DNA of 53,550 bases from an uncultured Acetatifactor sp. GTDB lineage: Bacteria > Bacillota > Clostridia > Lachnospirales > Lachnospiraceae. The number at the start of each line of letters is the position of its first letter. The first letter of the stretch is position 1. The position numbers and the translations under genes are program-made. Shown here piece after piece: positions 30,557 to 38,393 of this stretch. The notes under the pieces were generated by a model that saw only the letters and a program-made list of their open reading frames with translations, had not been told where the DNA came from and did no database searches. The stretch is taken from contig CAJUJU010000020.1 of the NCBI GenBank assembly GCA_910586835.1, positions 1 through 53,550 of the forward strand. Reading direction: 5' to 3'.

Positions 30557-30771
30557 CAGATTCAGCACCTGACCTCCAAATCACCGCTCCCGACATTCAC
30601 GGACACCTTGCAGTCGCCGCCATCTGAGTCACAGATTGTTCGCTCTCATTAAATTGTTCCAATGACCAGTCGCTTTCGCCTGTCCGAAAAAAAATTTATC
30701 CTCTCCCAGCCAGCCCTTGGGTCCAGCCATCAGAAACAACTCCACCAAAAAAGCAGTAAAGCCGCCCAAAA

Positions 30772-31584
30772 CTATTTTTTCCTGTGGTACAGATTATCCT
30801 TCAGCCAGTGATAGGCCCCGGCAAAAACTCTGTTTTCCGCCATGGCCCGGCGCAGCGGCGCCAGCGTCAGCGCCATGGCCCCACGATACCTCCAAAGCTC
30901 CGCCTTCTTCATATAATGCTCTGTGATCTGCCGGTGCTCCTGCCTGTCCCGCCGCCTGTTTTCCCTGCTCTCGGAATAACCTCCGCCCTCGTAGGCGGAG
31001 ACACAAAAGCCCAGATGGATAAACTCTGCGCCCCTCTGGTAAAAGCACCAGAGGAAATGATCGTAATCCGCCCGGATCCGGTACTGCAGATCATAAGGCT
31101 TCTCCCGGCACAGCCCCGTACTGTAAAAACAGGACTGGTGACAGGGAATGTTTCGGTAACAGGTAAAGCCGGTAATCCGGGGAGCGGAGGCAATGGTCAC
31201 ACCGTTTTTTTCCCCCAGGGTATCGCCGTAAAAGACACGGGGCTTTTGTCCGGAGGCCGCCTGTGTCTGATCTATCACCGCTGCCGCTCTTTCCAGTACC
31301 CCGGCATCCGCCAGCACATCCCCGCAGTTTAAAAACAGCACATACTCTCCCGCCGCCTGCTCCACGGCCCGGTTCATGGCATCGTAAATACCCGCATCCT
31401 TTCCCGAGAGCAATCGGATGCGGGGAGACTCCATCTTTTGCAGAAAATCCGTGGAGCCGTCGGTGCTGCCGCCGTCCTTTACGATCACCTCGTAATCCGC
31501 AAAGGTCTGCTCCGTCACACTCCTCAGTGTTTTTTTCAGTTTTTCCCCCGGGTTGAAGGAAACCGTAATAATCGTAAATTTCAT
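30772..31584 (-). CDS. GT2 family glycosyltransferase
   Basis: A 270-aa GT-A transferase close to the WcaA/colanic-acid-type group. FTIITVSFNPGEKLKKTL opens the fold, VKDGGSTDGSTDFL binds UDP, KDAGIYDAMNRAV is the family block, and VLFLNCGDVL holds the DxD-like metal site (CGD). The C-terminal IRADYDHFLWCFYQRGAEF region would bind the acceptor. ATG 31584 with AAGGA upstream is chosen. It follows the HAD-CPBP gene by 14 bp. Donor and acceptor are unknown; a surface polysaccharide is likely. The 215 bp beyond its stop (30557-30771) show no gene or clear signal. Confidence 0.88.
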   Translation of the reverse strand: MKFTIITVSFNPGEKLKKTLRSVTEQTFADYEVIVKDGGSTDGSTDFLQKMESPRIRLLSGKDAGIYDAMNRAVEQAAGEYVLFLNCGDVLADAGVLERAAAVIDQTQAASGQKPRVFYGDTLGEKNGVTIASAPRITGFTCYRNIPCHQSCFYSTGLCREKPYDLQYRIRADYDHFLWCFYQRGAEFIHLGFCVSAYEGGGYSESRENRRRDRQEHRQITEHYMKKAELWRYRGAMALTLAPLRRAMAENRVFAGAYHWLKDNLYHRKK

Positions 31585-31598
31585 AACTTGTCCTTCAG

Positions 31599-33098
31599 TC
31601 AGAATATCTTTTTCTGTCTGTTCAGCAGGAACAGACACACCGCGCACAGCGCCAGAAAAAGCACGCACACCGGCCAGGAGACAAAGGCAGACACACCCAG
31701 TGCCGTATTGCCCAGCAGGTACGAGAAGAAGTTCACCACCGCGTGAAGCGCCACCGCTGCGCGGAAGTCTCCAAAATACTCATAGGCATAGATAAACAGA
31801 CAACCCATGAGAAACCCGTAAATTCCCTGTACGGAGTTCCCGTGATACACGCCGAAAAACGCCGCCGCTGCAAGCATTGCCGCCACCGGCTTAAAAAGTC
31901 CCTTCAGGCTGTTATAGATGATCCCCCGGAACAAAAGCTCCTCCGCCAACGGTGCGGCAACCGCATAAACGATCAGCCCAAGCCAGATGCTCACCGAATA
32001 CTGAGACTCCGAGACCTGCTGATATACCGCGGAATTGTCGGTCAACCCGGTCAGCTCCAGCAGCATATTCAATCCGAACATGGCCCCCAGCGCCGCACCG
32101 GCCAGCAGGACATAATTTTTTGCCGGCTCTCTTTTTATGTGCAGCAGTTTCGACTCTTCCGCCGCCCTGGCAATCAGGGCTTTCGCTGACTTCCAGATAA
32201 AGGCTCCCCCTGCGGCAAAGCCCACGATCTGCATGATGGCCACCGCATTTCCCGTATATGACACGGGCGCTCCCGTCTCGTCGTACACATACAGGGGAAT
32301 CCCCGCAAGAGAACCGCCGAACACATCCCCCAGAAGCCGCACCACATAGACGGCAAGACTCCTGACAATCAAAAACATCAGGAAGGGATAGGCAAACTGC
32401 CAGATCTTCTGAAAATTCATCCCCCTGGCGGTGTCCTCTGTTCCCCGCAAAAGAAACCTCTGCAGTTCCTCCACGGAACGGACAATGTAATCCGCCCTGG
32501 CCTCCCGCAGCTCCTCCATCCCGCCGTAGCCGTAGGTCACCCCTACGCTGTCCACTCCCTGGGCTTTTGCCCCCTCTATGTCAAACCGGCGGTCTCCTAT
32601 CATGTACACCTTGTTTTTCTCTACGGGCGCATCGCCAAACAGCTGTCGGAGCGCTTCCTCCACCACCTCATTCTTCTCCGTTCTGGTGCCGTCCAGCTCG
32701 CTTCCCACCACCGCCTTAAAATAGCTTCTGATCCCAAAATGCTCCAGAATCCGTTCCACAAACACCGTGGGCTTGCTGGAGGCCACCGCCAGAAACATCC
32801 CTTTGGAATTCAGGGTGCGCAGCATCTGGGGAATCCCGTCATACAGCCTGTTTTCAAAAATCCCCGTATCCCGGAACCGCTCCCTGTATTTTTCCACCGC
32901 GGCCTGCGCCTGCTCCTCGTTCATATCATAAAACTGCATGAAGCTTTCCTTCAAGGGCGGCCCGATAAAGGGTTCCAGCTTATCCAGATCCGGCTCCTGG
33001 ATGCCGAAGGATGCCAGCGCATATTGTACGCAGGTACAGATTCCCTCCTTTGGATCTGTCAGGGTTCCGTCAAGGTCAAAGAGAAGATATTTTTTCAT
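31599..33098 (-). CDS. HAD phosphatase fused to CPBP intramembrane protease
   Basis: A single uninterrupted 499-codon frame with two unrelated domains. Residues 1-215 are a phosphoglycolate-phosphatase-like HAD hydrolase: nucleophile D8 in DLDGTLTD, SSKPT for motif II, then GDRRFDIEGAKAQG for motif IV. Residues 230-495 are a polytopic CPBP (Abi/Rce1-type) glutamic protease: AEELLFRGIIY is the EExxxR motif, followed by FGVYHGN and the HAVVNFF histidine. No frameshift is needed to join them. CPBP proteins process prenylated or bacteriocin-like peptides or act in immunity; the HAD part would dephosphorylate a small molecule. Why they are fused is unknown. Start ATG 33098. Confidence 0.88.
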   Translation of the reverse strand: MKKYLLFDLDGTLTDPKEGICTCVQYALASFGIQEPDLDKLEPFIGPPLKESFMQFYDMNEEQAQAAVEKYRERFRDTGIFENRLYDGIPQMLRTLNSKGMFLAVASSKPTVFVERILEHFGIRSYFKAVVGSELDGTRTEKNEVVEEALRQLFGDAPVEKNKVYMIGDRRFDIEGAKAQGVDSVGVTYGYGGMEELREARADYIVRSVEELQRFLLRGTEDTARGMNFQKIWQFAYPFLMFLIVRSLAVYVVRLLGDVFGGSLAGIPLYVYDETGAPVSYTGNAVAIMQIVGFAAGGAFIWKSAKALIARAAEESKLLHIKREPAKNYVLLAGAALGAMFGLNMLLELTGLTDNSAVYQQVSESQYSVSIWLGLIVYAVAAPLAEELLFRGIIYNSLKGLFKPVAAMLAAAAFFGVYHGNSVQGIYGFLMGCLFIYAYEYFGDFRAAVALHAVVNFFSYLLGNTALGVSAFVSWPVCVLFLALCAVCLFLLNRQKKIF

Positions 33099-33099
33099 C

Positions 33100-33603
33100 C
33101 TAAAAACTCCTTATTTTATCGCCTTCTTCATCCACAGTCTTTTCAATTTTCAGAATCTTCACATCATAGCCCGTGGCGTCGTTTACCTGCACATGTGCCG
33201 TATCTCCTTCTTTTTTCTTCAGAAGCGCCCTGCCCAGCGGGCTCTCGTTGCTGATCAGATTTTCCAGAGAATTTCCCCGCACCGTGGTGACGATCCTGTA
33301 GGTCTCCACCGAGCCGTCGTCCGCAAATTCCACCGTCACCGTATTGTTGATTCCCACCTCATCCTCGGCGGAATCCTCCGAGATCACCCTTGCGGTTTTG
33401 ATCATCCGCTCCAGATACCGGATTCTGCTCTCGTTCTGATTTTTATACTTCTTTGCCGCGTGATACTCAAAGTTTTCACTCAGATCCCCGTGGGCCCTGG
33501 CCTCCTTCACGTCCTCCAGCGCCTTGGGCCGCACCACCAGCCTGCGGTACTCGATCTCCTCCTCCATCTTCTTTATGTCGCCCACCGTCAGTTCATCATA
33601 CAT
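33100..33603 (-). CDS. greA: Transcription elongation factor GreA-type
   Basis: A 167-aa Gre factor that reactivates backtracked RNA polymerase. The N-terminal coiled coil has the acidic tip GDLSENFEYHAA (D40, E43), and the C-terminal FKBP-like domain has SPLGRALLKKKEGD. It is slightly longer than typical 158-aa GreA; the N-terminal MYDELTVGDIKKMEEEIEYR replaces the common sequence, so a second paralogue in the genome is possible. The ATG at 33603 is chosen; the frame extends to 33822 but those codons overlap mraY. It ends 1 bp before the HAD-CPBP start. Confidence 0.88.
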   Translation of the reverse strand: MYDELTVGDIKKMEEEIEYRRLVVRPKALEDVKEARAHGDLSENFEYHAAKKYKNQNESRIRYLERMIKTARVISEDSAEDEVGINNTVTVEFADDGSVETYRIVTTVRGNSLENLISNESPLGRALLKKKEGDTAHVQVNDATGYDVKILKIEKTVDEEGDKIRSF

Positions 33604-33694
33604 ATTCGTCCATTCCTCCCCGCCTGCCGGGACAGCCGTCCGGCAGGATTCCATCTCTGCCCTGCAGCAGATAAGCCATATTCTACAAAGCTTC

Positions 33695-34660
33695 TCACAC
33701 CTGGATGCCATATACCACCGCCACTGCCAGAATAATCTGGATAATGGCAAAGCGGAACACGGTCTGGGTGTTGGACCAGCCCCACACCTTGCGCACATGG
33801 TCGTGAAGCGGCGTCCGCACATTCTTCAGGATTCTGATCTTCAGGAAGCGAAGCAGCGCAACCTTCACCAGTCCCAGCCCGCCGTCCAGAATCAACACCA
33901 GCGCAACGGGAATATATAAAAAAGGCGATCCTGTCTTTAAAATGGCAATGCTGATAAACAGCCCCATGGCCCGGGAGCCCGCATCCCCCATAAGCAGTCT
34001 GCTGGGCGTTGCATTGTACCAGAGATACCCCAGAATACAGACTCCGAACAACAGAATCAGAAAGGAAAAATCCTCCCCTCTCCCAAGTACCCGGTCTATG
34101 ATATAGATGGTCATCACCGAAATGATTGTCAGCGTACCGGACAGCCCGTCCACTCCGTCCGAGCAGTTGGTGACATTGACGGACACCCACACCAGAATCA
34201 CCGTCAGAACGGCAAAAACCACGGGAGGGATGGTAAGCTGCACATGAAATAACGCCAGCTCCACGGTTCCAGGATTATATTTCAGAAAGGTCATGGCCAC
34301 CATGGCCGCCACGCACAGATCCAGGAAACCCTTTTTGTATTCCCCCCAGGGGGTCTTCGAGGCGTCGTCCAGAAATCCCGTCATCATACTGACCACGATC
34401 AAAATGAGATAAATCACAAGCTCCGGGTCAAGCGGTGTAAACAGCACCACCGCCGCCGCAAAACACAGCACAAAAATAATCCCCGCTCCTCTTGGCTTTC
34501 CGGCGGAGAGCTTGCCGTCGTGGGCAAACTCCCTTCCCGCGTCCTTGGGCAGCCGGTTCTGCAGCTTATGTGTGGCATACACTGTGGCCCCGAAGGCGAA
34601 AATGATTCCCGCCAGAGCCAACAGAGAGCCATAGGCCTCCGGTATCCATTTATGCAGCAT
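33695..34660 (-). CDS. mraY: Phospho-MurNAc-pentapeptide translocase (MraY)
   Basis: A 321-aa membrane enzyme that links phospho-MurNAc-pentapeptide to undecaprenyl phosphate (lipid I, peptidoglycan synthesis). About ten helices; catalytic motifs are FLDDASK (DD near residue 97), NCSDGVDGL (N/D cluster) and LMGDAGSRAMG, and the C-terminal TPLHDHVRK replaces the usual PIHHHFE. It is outside a dcw cluster here. It could be the only MraY or a paralogue; the altered histidine loop makes the exact substrate less certain. It lies upstream of greA on the same strand (91 bp). Confidence 0.87.
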   Translation of the reverse strand: MLHKWIPEAYGSLLALAGIIFAFGATVYATHKLQNRLPKDAGREFAHDGKLSAGKPRGAGIIFVLCFAAAVVLFTPLDPELVIYLILIVVSMMTGFLDDASKTPWGEYKKGFLDLCVAAMVAMTFLKYNPGTVELALFHVQLTIPPVVFAVLTVILVWVSVNVTNCSDGVDGLSGTLTIISVMTIYIIDRVLGRGEDFSFLILLFGVCILGYLWYNATPSRLLMGDAGSRAMGLFISIAILKTGSPFLYIPVALVLILDGGLGLVKVALLRFLKIRILKNVRTPLHDHVRKVWGWSNTQTVFRFAIIQIILAVAVVYGIQV

Positions 34661-34727
34661 AATTCCTGTTCTCCTGTCTCAAAAATATACTCCTTTTTAA
34701 AGCAGCATCAAGGAAGCAAAGAATTCC

Positions 34728-37700
34728 TCAACGCCCGAACTGCAGGTACTCCAGGTCGAAGTTACAGCCCGGCAGAAAGATCAGTTCTATCCTGCCCTTC
34801 CCCTTCAGAGGCTCAATGGAAAAGGTCTGCTCCTCACAGTCCTGACCGCCTGTTCCCGCAAATTCCACAATCCGGCTCACCGTCTCACCGGTCTCGTCCG
34901 TAAAGTGAATGTGAATGGTGTTCGCCGCAAGAGGAGTTCGTCCGCAGATGATGACACTGCCTGCTCCCTCCGCTCCGAAGTCCATTCTGTCATACACAAC
35001 AGTTACATTATTGCCGATCCCCCGCACAATATTACCGTCTCTGGTAAAGGTATCTCCATAGACGGCACTGGCCTCCTCTCCGCCGAGACGGGCGAAGGCC
35101 TTTTCCTGCCTCCGGAAGACAAAACCCTTGATGTGAATCTTATCCCGCAGCACAAAGCCAATGGTGGTCACGCCCCGGAAACGCTTTGACAGCCTGTAGG
35201 TCTCCTCCTGGTAGACGTTCCAGACGGAAGGCTTCTGATAGGTAAGTGTGTCAATCAGGCTGCTGCCCTCCTCAAAGGGAATCCCCTCCCACACTTCAAT
35301 GGCATAAGCCTCTCCGGACAACGCAAACACGGGAATTGTCAGCTCGTCGGAGCCGTAATCTCCAAAGTCCACCTTCTCAAAGACCACACCGCTGACCTGA
35401 TCCCTGGCCGTGGCAATCCCCTTCTCGTTTCCGCTTCCGATATCACCGATCACAGAGGTATACAGCCCTGCGGAAACAAACCCATAGGGATCCAGAAAGG
35501 CATGTCCCAGCCCCTGTGCCTGAAATTCCAGCTGGGAGATCAACACCGTTCTGTCCCCGCATTTGGCCATACAGCGCACATAGAAGCTGCCGTCGCCCAC
35601 AGCAGTGACCCTGGCAATGCTTCTGCCCTCTTCCTCTCCGCAGGCCTCCGCCCTTGCATAGCTGACATCGATCCCGGCTTCGTTCACCGCCTTCCAGACC
35701 AGAACCCTGTCGGTGGCATCCGCCGGGAAAATGGCAGCCTCCACCATAAGCTCTTTTTTCTCCGGCGTAAACTGCTGTCCCTGGGGTGCTACAAGCTCCA
35801 GCTTCCTCACCGGAATCCGCCGGGGCAGCTGCGCCTGCTTCCTCTGGCAGCTGTCATCCAGATAGCCCTTCTGCCAGGTGCCGGCCTGCGCCGGTTCCGC
35901 CGTAAGGGTCAGCTCCGCGGGCGCAAGCCCCCTTCCCGTCACCGTGAGGGTCAGCTCTCCCGCCTCGGCGGTACTGCCCACCACGATCAGCAGCTTGCCC
36001 GAGAACAGCTTTCTCACCGTAGTCTTGTAGTCGTCGTAATCCGTGCTGTCGCCGTTATCCATTCCAAGAATCCGTCCCGGCCCGGAAAGCTCTGCCTGCA
36101 CATAATCCGATGCGTTCTCCACGGGATTGCCCTGCCCGTCCACCGCAGAAACCGTGACAAAGCACATATCCTCGCAGTCTGCCCTCAGCCTGTCCTTATC
36201 CACGGAAAGCACAATCCCCCTGCTGTCCCCGAAGGAGACATGGCTGTCCCTGGCCCGCTCCACGCAGTTTTCGTCGTAGGCCACCGCGGTGATGGTTCCG
36301 GGCTCATACGCCACCTGCCACTCCGGAATCAGCTTCAGCCCATGGGCATGATCGATGAACTGCCTGCCTCTGGACTCCCCGTTGACGAACAGTTCCACCC
36401 AGGGCAGATTGGTACACGCCTGCACATCAATGATCTGTCCCGGATTGAAATCCCAATGGGGGAACAGATGAACCATGGGCGTTTTCTTCCCGTCCGTCCA
36501 CTCCGCCTGGAACACATAGTAGGAATCCTTCGGAAAGCCTGCCGTGTCAACCTGTCCGAAATAGGAATTTTTCGTATGGTAGGGCGTGGGCTCCCCGATA
36601 TAATCAAACCCGGTCCAGATAAACTGTCCCCAGATATATTCCGGGTCTCTGTCGTCCGTAATACACTTCTGCCAGCTTCTCGCCCCCCAGCTGGTATTAG
36701 AATTTCCAAGGGATGAGCACTGCTCGTCCTCATCCGATAAAATCTCCTGCCGCAGCGGGAAATGATAGATACCGCGGCTCTGCACCACGGAAGCGGTCTC
36801 GCTGCCGTACATCATCCAGTCCGGATGCTCCCTGTGCTGCTGCTCATAGCAGCTCTCGCCGTAATTATAGCCCGCCACCTTCACAATGTCCGCACACTTC
36901 CTGGCATTTTCCCAGGGCATATAGTTGGATCCTATGGTGACCAGGGCATTTTCCTTCGGGTCGTGCTCCCGCACCGCCGTCATCAGCCTGCGGGTAATCT
37001 CCTGCCCGTGCTCGTCCGCATGGGTGTCATAAATCTCGTTTCCGATGGACCACAGAAGCAGACTGGGGTGATTCCTGTCCCTGCGCACCCAGCTGCGCAC
37101 GTCCCTCTCACACCATTCCTTAAAAAACCTGCCGTAGTCATACTGCGTCTTGGAGCCCTCCCACATGTCGAAGCCCTCGCTTAAGATGAGCACTCCCATT
37201 CTGTCCGCCAGATCCATCAGCTCCGGCGCAGGCATGTTGTGGCTGGTGCGGATGGCATTGACTCCCATCTTCTGCAGCATTCTGATCTTCCGCTCCATGG
37301 CAGGCGCATGAAAGGCGGCACCCAGACACCCCAGGTCATGATGCTCGCAGACGCCGTGTATTTTCACATGCCTGCCGTTCAGAAACAGCCCTTTGTCCGT
37401 GGTGAGCTCTATGGTGCGAAAACCCACCGTAATATCCTGCCGGTCCAGCTCCTCTTTCCTTCCCTCCCTGCAAAGCTCCACCGAGAGCCTGTAACACTGG
37501 GGATCCTCCACATCCCACAGCACAGGGTCGGGAATCAGGGCCGAGACGGATGCCTTGCCGGTAAAACCCTCTCCCCCGGCCACCGGCTCCTCTGGATGCC
37601 AGCCAAGCTCCTGCACCGGCTCATCGTCTTTCCACAGACGATAGGTACAGCCCACGTTCACATCGTCTCTTCCCGCGATCTCCGTCTCCGCGGAAAGCCG

Positions 37701-38285
37701 GAAGCCTCCCTGGCACTTTTTCATGGTCACATAGGTTCCGTCCAGGGGAAGATAAACCGCAGGGCACACCTTCAGCCAGACCTTGCGGTAAATCCCCGCT
37801 CCGGAATACCATCTGCTGTTGGGGGACTGGAACCGCACCTGAACGGTGATCTGATTCCTTCCCGCCGCCAGCGCCGGCGTGAGATCCATGTCAAAGGTAG
37901 AATAGCCGTACTTCCAGTCCCCGATCTTTGTCCCGTTCACATAGACCGTGGAATCCATGTACACACCGTCAAACCGCAGGATCACCCGCTCGCCTCTGCC
38001 GATGCGGGCAAGCACCTTCTCCATGCCGCCTTCCTGCGCTCCCGCCGCGGACGCACCCAATTCCCCGCCCAGGTCGTCTATCTCGCCGGTGATCAGCTCG
38101 AATTCTTTCCGATACCAGCCGCAGCCGTCCCTGTAGAGATTCTCAGCATCATAGATCAGCCAGTCATGGGGCAGCTCCACCGGCGTAAACCTGGTCTTCT
38201 GCCGCTCCAGCTCTCCCATGGTAGCGCTCAGCTCCGTACGCAGAAAAGTCCAGTTATCATAAAAAGGCACCAATTTTCCGTTCAT
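34728..38285 (-). CDS. GH2 family beta-galactosidase-like glycosidase
   Basis: A 1185-aa glycoside hydrolase family 2 enzyme. It has an N-terminal sugar-binding beta domain (WYRKEFEL, RVILRFDGVYMDSTVYVNG), an immunoglobulin-like domain and a TIM barrel. Acid/base E417 lies in WSIGNEIYD and nucleophile E565 in DYIGEPTPYH. Additional Ig-like domains and a C-terminal carbohydrate-binding-like module (around residues 930-1180) follow. No signal peptide is visible, so it is probably cytoplasmic and acts on imported oligosaccharides. ATG 38285 has AGGAGG 5 nt upstream; the earlier in-frame ATG at 38321 has none. No transporter is adjacent. Beta-galactosidase, beta-glucuronidase or related activity cannot be separated from sequence. 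Confidence 0.9.
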   Translation of the reverse strand: MNGKLVPFYDNWTFLRTELSATMGELERQKTRFTPVELPHDWLIYDAENLYRDGCGWYRKEFELITGEIDDLGGELGASAAGAQEGGMEKVLARIGRGERVILRFDGVYMDSTVYVNGTKIGDWKYGYSTFDMDLTPALAAGRNQITVQVRFQSPNSRWYSGAGIYRKVWLKVCPAVYLPLDGTYVTMKKCQGGFRLSAETEIAGRDDVNVGCTYRLWKDDEPVQELGWHPEEPVAGGEGFTGKASVSALIPDPVLWDVEDPQCYRLSVELCREGRKEELDRQDITVGFRTIELTTDKGLFLNGRHVKIHGVCEHHDLGCLGAAFHAPAMERKIRMLQKMGVNAIRTSHNMPAPELMDLADRMGVLILSEGFDMWEGSKTQYDYGRFFKEWCERDVRSWVRRDRNHPSLLLWSIGNEIYDTHADEHGQEITRRLMTAVREHDPKENALVTIGSNYMPWENARKCADIVKVAGYNYGESCYEQQHREHPDWMMYGSETASVVQSRGIYHFPLRQEILSDEDEQCSSLGNSNTSWGARSWQKCITDDRDPEYIWGQFIWTGFDYIGEPTPYHTKNSYFGQVDTAGFPKDSYYVFQAEWTDGKKTPMVHLFPHWDFNPGQIIDVQACTNLPWVELFVNGESRGRQFIDHAHGLKLIPEWQVAYEPGTITAVAYDENCVERARDSHVSFGDSRGIVLSVDKDRLRADCEDMCFVTVSAVDGQGNPVENASDYVQAELSGPGRILGMDNGDSTDYDDYKTTVRKLFSGKLLIVVGSTAEAGELTLTVTGRGLAPAELTLTAEPAQAGTWQKGYLDDSCQRKQAQLPRRIPVRKLELVAPQGQQFTPEKKELMVEAAIFPADATDRVLVWKAVNEAGIDVSYARAEACGEEEGRSIARVTAVGDGSFYVRCMAKCGDRTVLISQLEFQAQGLGHAFLDPYGFVSAGLYTSVIGDIGSGNEKGIATARDQVSGVVFEKVDFGDYGSDELTIPVFALSGEAYAIEVWEGIPFEEGSSLIDTLTYQKPSVWNVYQEETYRLSKRFRGVTTIGFVLRDKIHIKGFVFRRQEKAFARLGGEEASAVYGDTFTRDGNIVRGIGNNVTVVYDRMDFGAEGAGSVIICGRTPLAANTIHIHFTDETGETVSRIVEFAGTGGQDCEEQTFSIEPLKGKGRIELIFLPGCNFDLEYLQFGR

Positions 38286-38393
38286 GTCAACCTCCTGCTG
38301 CCATGACCGTCCGGCGGCCATGGAATGAATAGAACCATTTTACCATATATTACAAAAAAAAGCTACAAATACAGGTCAGGCAACAGAGCCCGT

